Shown here: positions 57,263 to 64,000 of the stretch, piece by piece
Layout: each line of letters opens with the position of its first letter
Position numbering within the stretch: the stretch's first letter is position 1
DNA from: Verpa conica
Taxonomy: Eukaryota > Ascomycota > Pezizomycetes > Pezizales > Morchellaceae
Assembly: GCA_033030425.1 (NCBI GenBank)
Contig: JAUFSD010000015.1
Span: 1-64,000 of the forward strand
DNA length: 64,000 bases
Direction of reading: 5' to 3'
The notes under the pieces: model-generated
The model's input: the letters and a program-made list of their open reading frames with translations, nothing else
Database searches by the model: none
What the model was told of the DNA's origin: nothing
Position numbers and translations under genes: made by a program

Positions 57263-59051
57263 AGCTTGGTGAGGATTTAATTTATATATCTGGGTTTTGT
57301 GGGGTTTTGGGCCGTTATGTACAGTTATCAGTCAGAACAGTATATAATTTAGAATATCTAATACATGATGTACTCGGCTTTTTGGTATAGGGAAGGGGTA
57401 TGTTGGTGACTGGTCCCGGATTCAATTAAAACTATTATGTGATTTACTTGTGATATGAGATATCCTGCACTCCGGACACATACCTGAACCTTCCATAGCG
57501 TATGAACATACCCCACACCCCATATTATCTTGAGTGTTTAAGTCAGGCCAACACCGGCAATGTATCCCGGCAGATATAATAAATGTATAGGTGCGTTGCT
57601 TTGAACCCTAGAGCTCACGCCCAGGCTAAGTATCTCCACTACTCTCCAGGCAATGCTTTCCACTATAAAACACTCGCCCTAGAATAGCAGTTATTAGTCA
57701 CAGCAAATAAACAGGATGAGGAGTCATAAAAATAGAATCGAGAATAAACCAAGGTCCTACCTGAAAACCAACCACTCTAATGCTGTAGATAACATTATCC
57801 ACTTTGTTCTTAGGCGATTGCATCCACCAGGTCCCGGAAGGAATGTACCCAGATATGTAGCGAGATAATTCATAGAAAGCTGACCGGCACCATTCATCAC
57901 CAGACCCGAGTTGTGTACTATGGTATCTATTATAAAAACCCCAGAGTACTTCTAGAGCCTTCAAATATTTCCCAGCGCGCTCAAAGAAATTTGATAGTTC
58001 AGAGACAGCTACTAGAATAGCCTAAGAAACCTCCCGATAAACCCGAAGAGAGTCCCTAAAGTGAATATGCAATGTCAGAACTAGGCTAGTTGCAATTATC
58101 ACTATTCGGTTGTTAGGTACTTGTTGCCGAATGGGTAAGTCTAGTTTGAAAGGCGGGGTAGAATAATTTCTAGCAGCTTATACGCCTTAGCTAGTTTTTG
58201 CTAATTTGGTGTATTCTCTGTATGACTATGGATATAAGGCACATAGAAAACCTAGAGCATCCTCAAGGGACCTTTTTTTCGAGTTAAGGGGAGGATCTAT
58301 AACAGAAGGGATATTGAATAAAGTAGCAGTTAAAGTTATACGTAGGTGATGTGTTGGCAGTGCCTTACAGAGGAGTGGCATTAACACGGTGGGATTGTGC
58401 GAGGTGGGAATCAAGAAAAACTAGCCACTACGTAACCATGAATAAAGGGTGGTCTCTTGCAGTTGTAATCTCGGCAGGTCAGGTACTCTCATACTCATGG
58501 CTAATCACTCGTTAGTAGAAAGATGAAATCTAATCCCCGGAATATTCATGAACCATTCACAGTACTGCTTTAAACACAACTCTAATGCTGTACTGTTTGA
58601 ACCGGTGATACATGCTTAGGCTTTCTGGACATTAGGAGGTGGAGGCATCGTGACGGAAATATATAGGCTACTGGTACTAGGAATATGAAGTCATGTAACC
58701 AGGAGACCAATAATTTAGATGCAAAATCTCTTAACGTTCAAGTACCATATTCATCGACGCTGCAAGATCTAAAGGGTAGTGTAATAAGAAACCGGGCATA
58801 CCAAACATATGTTGTTGAACCGTTACTTCATAAACTAGTCATTTTAATTATTCTCGGGGGTGAGTGACACGCCATGATCCGACCACTTTTCACACCCCCT
58901 ATTTTCAGACAGAAAAGATAATTATCTATATCTAATCTTGCTAACATGCCCACAGATATCTAAAGTGCTTTTACCGTATACAAATACAATTGACCCACTT
59001 CAAATCCGCCCCATCTGCGTCTACAGCCTCCCCTCCATGATAACATTCCAA
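57263..59051. other. Intergenic region with one exon-like stretch
   Basis: No complete gene. The only protein-like frame is the minus-strand stretch at 57761-58021, listed separately. Confidence 0.45.
57761..58021 (-). pseudogene. Isolated exon-like open frame
   Basis: 87 codons bounded by an acceptor-like TTTCTTAG and a donor-like GTAGGACC. It reads AILVAVSELSNFFERAGKYL, KALEVLWGFYNRYHSTQLGS, GDEWCRSAFYELSRYISGYI, PSGTWWMQSPKNKVDN. The composition looks like real protein. I could not find convincing flanking exons or name a family, so this may be a remnant. Confidence 0.3.
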
Positions 59052-61448
59052 TTAAATTCCATGTATTGCCGCAGGACCACCTTCATTATACTCTACTCTT
59101 GTCAAGAACCCTTGACTAGCACCCTGATCAACAACAAACAGAACCTTGGCGGCAACCTGAGCGCCCAAAAACCCCACCTCCTCGAACCCTACATCTTTCC
59201 ACTCGGGGAAGTATTCTGGTGGTTTTACAAACTTGATAGTGGTGGGGGTTTGTCCATGGGATGAGTGATGATGATGACTATGCTGCATCATCGGGTTGTA
59301 AGGGTTTTGTTGGTGAGAGTTGTGCGTAGTTGCTGCAACGAGGAGAGGATTCGGCTGAGATGGACCGCCGGAGGGCTGAGGAATAGGGGTGGAGGCCCCA
59401 GTAGCCATAGGGGTCGAAAGATTGGAGGGAAGCTCGGAGGAGAAGATTGTTCCCGAGGATGGAGAAATATAATATTTCGACTGGATTGTTGCTAAGAGAG
59501 CTTCTTTGAAACCTGTAGATTGTTAAGATATGATATAGACTTGAGAGGCTTTATTTCAGGCATACCTTTAACTTTGGATCCATTACCAACAATTATCAAG
59601 CTTTCCCACAGCTCAGCTCTCCGGCCAACGTCCTCAACTTTTGAAATAACACGCCATATACTATCAGCAAGGGCATGGAGAATACCACATTCGGCAGCCT
59701 GGAAACGTTCGATACCGACTTCAACCTCGCGGTATTGCTCGTCTTCCGCAAGAGGTGGGAGGCCGCCAGCTGCAGCTCGTCGTTCTTCTTTGCGCTTATC
59801 CTTTTCCTTTTGCCTGCGGGCTGCTTCATCATCGACGGGGGCTGCTTGGGGCTGTGTAGGTGCAACAGGGGCTATGGCCTCAGCACCAGGCGCAGCTGGT
59901 GCCTCTGTCATAGGGTCTGCTGCAGTCCCCGACATTACCGGCGCTTCCGGCGCTGTTACTGTGGCTGCTGAATCCCCACTCGCTTCAGGTAACGGCAGAA
60001 GGGGCGCTGTAGTAGCAATTGCAGAAAGCGGCTCTTCAATGCCATCTTCACCCGGCTTCTTCTTTTCAACCAACCAGAAAGTGTTATGCTCCCTGTCCCG
60101 ATTTGGCAATCTTCTCTCGAACTCTCCACGCTTCTCTTTTTCCTTCTTGGCCAAAAACTCATGCGTCTTTCCAGATGCCACAATTGCAGCAACATTAAAA
60201 TTACCCTCCTCATCCTCAACATCCAAATCCATCCCATCATCCCCGGTGTTCCGCCTATTCTTTTCACCAGCTGCAATTGCCGCATTGACAGAGCCAGCAG
60301 TCGGTAATGAGGACCCCGAATTGAGAATCTCGCAGATGGCAGATCTCTTAAGTTGTTCCACCTCCTCAATTTTCATGTGGGGTAGTAGCTTTGCGAGATG
60401 CTTTGTCATAGCGTCGCCTCCCCATTCAGGGACAGACTCCCGAGCCCGCTCTTGAACGATAAACTCGAGGATCGGGGTGATATCGGTCTTTTCGTAACCC
60501 ACATCGATGATTGTAGCACTGGAGATGCCGTATGCCCAGAGAACTGCGAGGGATGCATCCATGAGCGCAAACCCGGGGGCCTTGAGTTTCTCAAAGACGA
60601 ATTGTGTAAGAAGCTCCTTATCGCGAGCGCTGAAATTCGGGGGGTGGAGCATTAGGATTGGTGTGTGGAATGTTGGATTGATGGTTTCATGAACATGCTG
60701 CCTAGATGAAGTCAGTGATCATCCAGGAATATATAAACCGATCATGCCAGTAAAATAGGAAACCCACAACAGCGCAAAGAAGCAGCCCCAATCCACCACC
60801 TTACCCTCCTTCATACACCACACAGCACCCTCTTCATCGTCATCATCTTCCACATAAACACCTTCCTCGCCCATATCGTCATCATCATCTTCGTCACCTT
60901 CCCCATCACCGTCATCACCGTCAATCTGTATAGAGTCCTGCGTCTTTAATTTCGCCGGTGTTGTAGGAGTCTCCTCCTTCTCCTTCTTTGGCTCAAGTGT
61001 CGAATCCGTTGCCATGGGTGTGGCATCCTCCATCACTGCTCCCTCTGTAGGTGACTTTTCCGAAACACCATCAATACCAGACTTTATTTCTACAGCGCCA
61101 TCCTCCAGATCTTCCTCCCCCTCCTCGTCATCTTCATCGTCGCCCTCGTCATCTTCCTGGATCGCACCCATCGCCGCCTTCTGCTTGGCGATGAGATCCT
61201 CCTTCTCACCCTCGCGCGCCTCACGAATCTTTGTCGCTGTCCAGGTCCCCTCCTCAATACCAGGGAACATACGACTCGGTATTCGGACCTTTGCGGGAGT
61301 GAATGATTCCGGGAGGCCCAGCTGGGCAAGTGTGGTTTGAGAGCCAGGGTATATTATCTATAGTAGCGAGTCAGCCATTGAGAGGGTCTGTTTTGAAAGG
61401 GTGGGGAGAAAGTCGTACAAGAATGTGATCATCTCGAAAGGGAGGCAT
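59052..61448 (-). CDS. ARP9: Arp9-type actin-related protein of SWI/SNF and RSC complexes
   Basis: Four exons (61419-61448, 60768-61357, 59566-60701, 59052-59512) with introns of 61, 66 and 53 nt give 738 residues. Arp9 pairs with Arp7 on the helicase subunit of SWI/SNF and RSC remodellers in the nucleus. The N-terminus MPPFRDDHILIIYPGSQTTL and AQLGLPESFTPAKVRIPSRM is typical. An acidic, low-complexity insert (about residues 75-185, many D/E runs) precedes VVDWGCFFALLQHVHETINP and MLHPPNFSARDKELLTQFVF. Then come ASLAVLWAYGISSATIIDVG, a second Ala/Pro-rich insert, SLIIVGNGSKVKGFKEALLA, YYISPSSGTIFSSELPSNLS, a His-rich insert and FLGAQVAAKVLFVVDQGASQ. Inserts make it longer than the yeast protein (467 aa). 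The degenerate ATP-binding residues expected of Arp9 were not checked. The gene is intact. Confidence 0.9.
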
Positions 61449-64000
61449 TGTCACGATTTTCTCCGGGGGTGATGGTCGAGGTTATTTGTCACGACGATTG
61501 TTTTGAGGGGAGCTCTCGTGGTAGATAGACGTGATGGGGAAGTTGTCGCGTTTCGCGTTGGGTTGCCAAGCAAGTGTCTGCCAAGATGGGTGTTATGTCA
61601 GCATTCCGAGTGATGGGAAACTCTGAGAGGCAAGGCTTTTGATTATTGGGGTAGAAGACTTCTAGAAGCTTGTATAAACGTTTGGGAACTGGCTAGAATC
61701 TAGTAGCTGGAGTATGATTTCAAGAGACAGTCCTTATTGGTGATTAACCTAAGTTTGTCTAGTAAGTCTAAGTAGTTCTATTAAACTCACTCCCAGCTCA
61801 TATTTATTGTCCGTCAATCCATTCTTATTGCAATTGTATGTATAGCCAGTTTAAAAAAGACTTAGTCTAGCTTACTACATACAGGTTAGCATTAAAGAGA
61901 ATTATAAAAAGTGGATATAGATTGTAAACTGCCACAGTTCAATTTGTATAACGTGTTAATGCGCAATAGATCTTCCCCATAAAGATAAGCTGCTTATATG
62001 AATATGATACACTGGCCCCGTTGTCCTTCTATAGTTGGATATATATATGCTCTAAAGTAATACTTGATCAGTATATCCTTTATGTTAGTAGAAATCCCTA
62101 CCCCAAACGGGGCGATGGTCTACACAGATCAATATTATTTTAAGCTCAATTTGTCTAGATAGTTGTCCCGTTTAGGTGGCAGCATTTTCTACCAAGTTAC
62201 GGATACGGATACGAAATTTCGATCCCAAGAGAATTCTTATAACGGAAGTCCCTATATTAAGTATCGGTGGGGGTATTAGAACCTCACGAAACAATTATAT
62301 TACTCCATACGGATAAGAATTTACCCCGCCCCTTCTATTCAAGGAAAACAGGAGGAGTGAAGATGTATGGCTAGCCCTGCTAAGAAAGATAAAATAATAC
62401 TTTATGTTACCTCCAAAACCCTCAGGTATTAATATCTCCAAATAACTCAAGTATGTTATATTATGACGAGAGATTAATGGGTGACTTTGCTATCTCTATC
62501 TGAAGTTGAGAGGTTGGGGCCACCCCTGTTCAGAATTTAATCAACTTTAGGTCCATAAAAGAATAGTAACTGATCCGGCAAGTTCTCGAGGTACATCTAT
62601 CTAGATCTAGATACCCAAATTAAAAGACCACATGCAACATGCACCCCGAGATACATACATGGATAGCCTTGAATAAGAGTACATATCTGCGGAAGGATCT
62701 CCTTTTATGCTTGGCATTTAGTTAGCCGCGAAATATACGCTTTCGGACTCTGCTAGCTGTGTATTTATGATTAATTCATTCATTCATGCTCTATTAGCTA
62801 TAGTGAGTAGAGTAATTTCTCCAAGAAGCGAGTGAGTGGATGTGAATTTGTAATATTGTGCTTACACAACATACAAAGGATACGGCGCAGTTCGGCAAAC
62901 GGCGGAAGCCTTTTTCAATCAGCTGTACTTCCCGAAGGCGTCACCGAAGATTTGAAGTACTGTAACCGCTGTCATATTGAATTTTCAATATACCGACTGT
63001 TTAGTAATAAACATAAGCGGATGCATGTATGTCTCGGGACTTTCGACAAGAATTAGTACTACCTCGCACAATTAATAAGATTTCCCCAAGATCTTGGCAG
63101 ATAATAGTAAGTCGACTAATCTATTATAATCACGAGCTTGGAGCACGCTCATTAATCAACGTTTCTCATCTCTTTTTTTTGTGCCCGTGGAACCTCGATC
63201 GAGTGATACTCTATGAGTATGTATAGTTACATGTAATCCCGAGCCCCAGCCAGCCATATTATTGCCGTCCTAGTAATCATCGAGATAGGCGAATGGTTAT
63301 CTACTTCCTAATCAACCAAAATACAACCTCAGCCACGGCTCTCCAGCTTAGCGAGACGTACGCGTACGATAAAAGTGCAGATTCGGCATCCGACCAGCGA
63401 AAGAGTATCGCGGCCTTTCCACCGTACCAAGGAGATAATAATAATAATATAAGCCCCCCCCTTTACTTCCCGAAGGAATTATATCACGGGCAGCGGGAGT
63501 TGTCACGCCGACCGATGATTGTCTCAGTCCGTGCTCGGTACCGGGCGGACCCGAGGACCCCGCGACAACAAATCGGTCTGACACTAGAGCACGTTCACAC
63601 GATGAAACGCGTAGGTATCTGCTGAAGATCACGATTGCGCTCCAGGAGACACACAGGTGTGAGTGATTCAGTGAACAGGGCAACATATGTTCCATAGTGC
63701 CCACAAAGCTGGTGAGAGTCAGTCACATCTATTAGAGATCTAGGAGAAACAACCAGAAGGGCAAAGCAAGGATAGTCCTAGGTGCCCATCCTACCCAAGG
63801 CAGATATGAGACTGAAGCCTATTTAGGATTTTACCAGGACAAGCCTTGACGGGCAGCGTAGTACATATCAGGTAACGAATTCCCACATAACCGCCTTGGG
63901 TTGGCTGTTGCATAAATGCTTATTTTGCAAAGACGGCTTGGCAGGACCCATAGGCGAAATGTCAAAGGTGTCGCATACCGAGACTTTGACTCAGAAGGTA
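61449..64000. other. Intergenic region to window end
   Basis: No gene could be supported. The first ~150 bp are the ARP9 promoter. One tiny (ATTC)n-tailed insertion lies at 62759-62788. The frames at 62.8-63.7 kb show no conserved pattern. Confidence 0.5.
62759..62788 (+). mobile_element. Tiny (ATTC)n-tailed insertion, copy 6
   Basis: A 30-nt insert with TATTTATGATTAATTCATTC and an ATTCATG end. Flanking repeats are CTCTGCTAGCT (62748-62758) and CTCTATTAGCT (62789-62799), 9 of 11 identical. Confidence 0.55.

Noticed and set aside
59520..60455. 311-codon plus-strand frame
   Set aside because: It is antisense to the well-supported ARP9 exon and is Ser/Ala-rich as expected for such shadows.

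Overview
The window looks like nuclear DNA of a filamentous ascomycete. Genes carry many short introns (mostly 50-75 nt, GT-AG, often with a CTAAC-like branch site), and there is an Arp9-type chromatin-remodelling actin-related protein, small secreted proteins, ankyrin/F-box proteins and CorA-like fusions. The aldos-2-ulose dehydratase gene belongs to the 1,5-anhydrofructose pathway, which is best known in Pezizales (morels and relatives) and some basidiomycetes. That makes a Pezizomycete my best guess, but it is an inference. Gene models below were built by hand from reading frames, splice sites and phase; where stated, the exon lengths sum to a whole number of codons.

Layout. 1-3.3 kb: repeat-rich, with a 204-bp MITE. 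3.3-4.1 kb: secretory membrane protein (+). 5.5-6.0 kb: CCTCG-rich MITE. 6.25-9.17 kb: aldos-2-ulose dehydratase-like gene with about 14 introns (-). 12.4-12.9 kb: second copy of the CCTCG-rich MITE. 13.9-16.4 kb: FAD/PCMH lactone-oxidase-like gene (-). 18.9-20.3 kb: F-box/ankyrin protein (+). 22 kb: small secreted protein (-). 25.5 kb: MITE with a perfect 10-bp target duplication. 26.6-29.4 kb: PPxY membrane protein, then an XPG/Asteroid-type nuclease (+). 32.1-34.7 kb: dynamin-like GTPase (+), followed by a second copy of the 25.5-kb MITE.

37.2-53.4 kb is an accessory cluster: ankyrin-CorA fusion (+), vWA protein (-), CorA-like protein without a GMN motif (+), and two convergent paralogous protein kinases with C-terminal multi-pass membrane domains (+ and -), with an orphan fragment of that membrane domain between them. 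53.9-54.2 kb: small secreted protein, either interrupted or with a 40-nt intron. 55.0-57.3 kb: unnamed conserved fungal multi-exon gene (+). 59.0-61.4 kb: ARP9 (-). 61.5-64 kb: no gene recognised.

The most unusual observation is a family of very short dispersed insertions (27-38 nt). They share a core ending in an (ATTC)n tail and are flanked by 8-15-bp direct repeats, and one has an apparent empty site elsewhere in the window. The second is the pair of kinase-membrane genes beside the CorA-type genes, possibly a membrane-signalling or self/non-self type locus (inference only).
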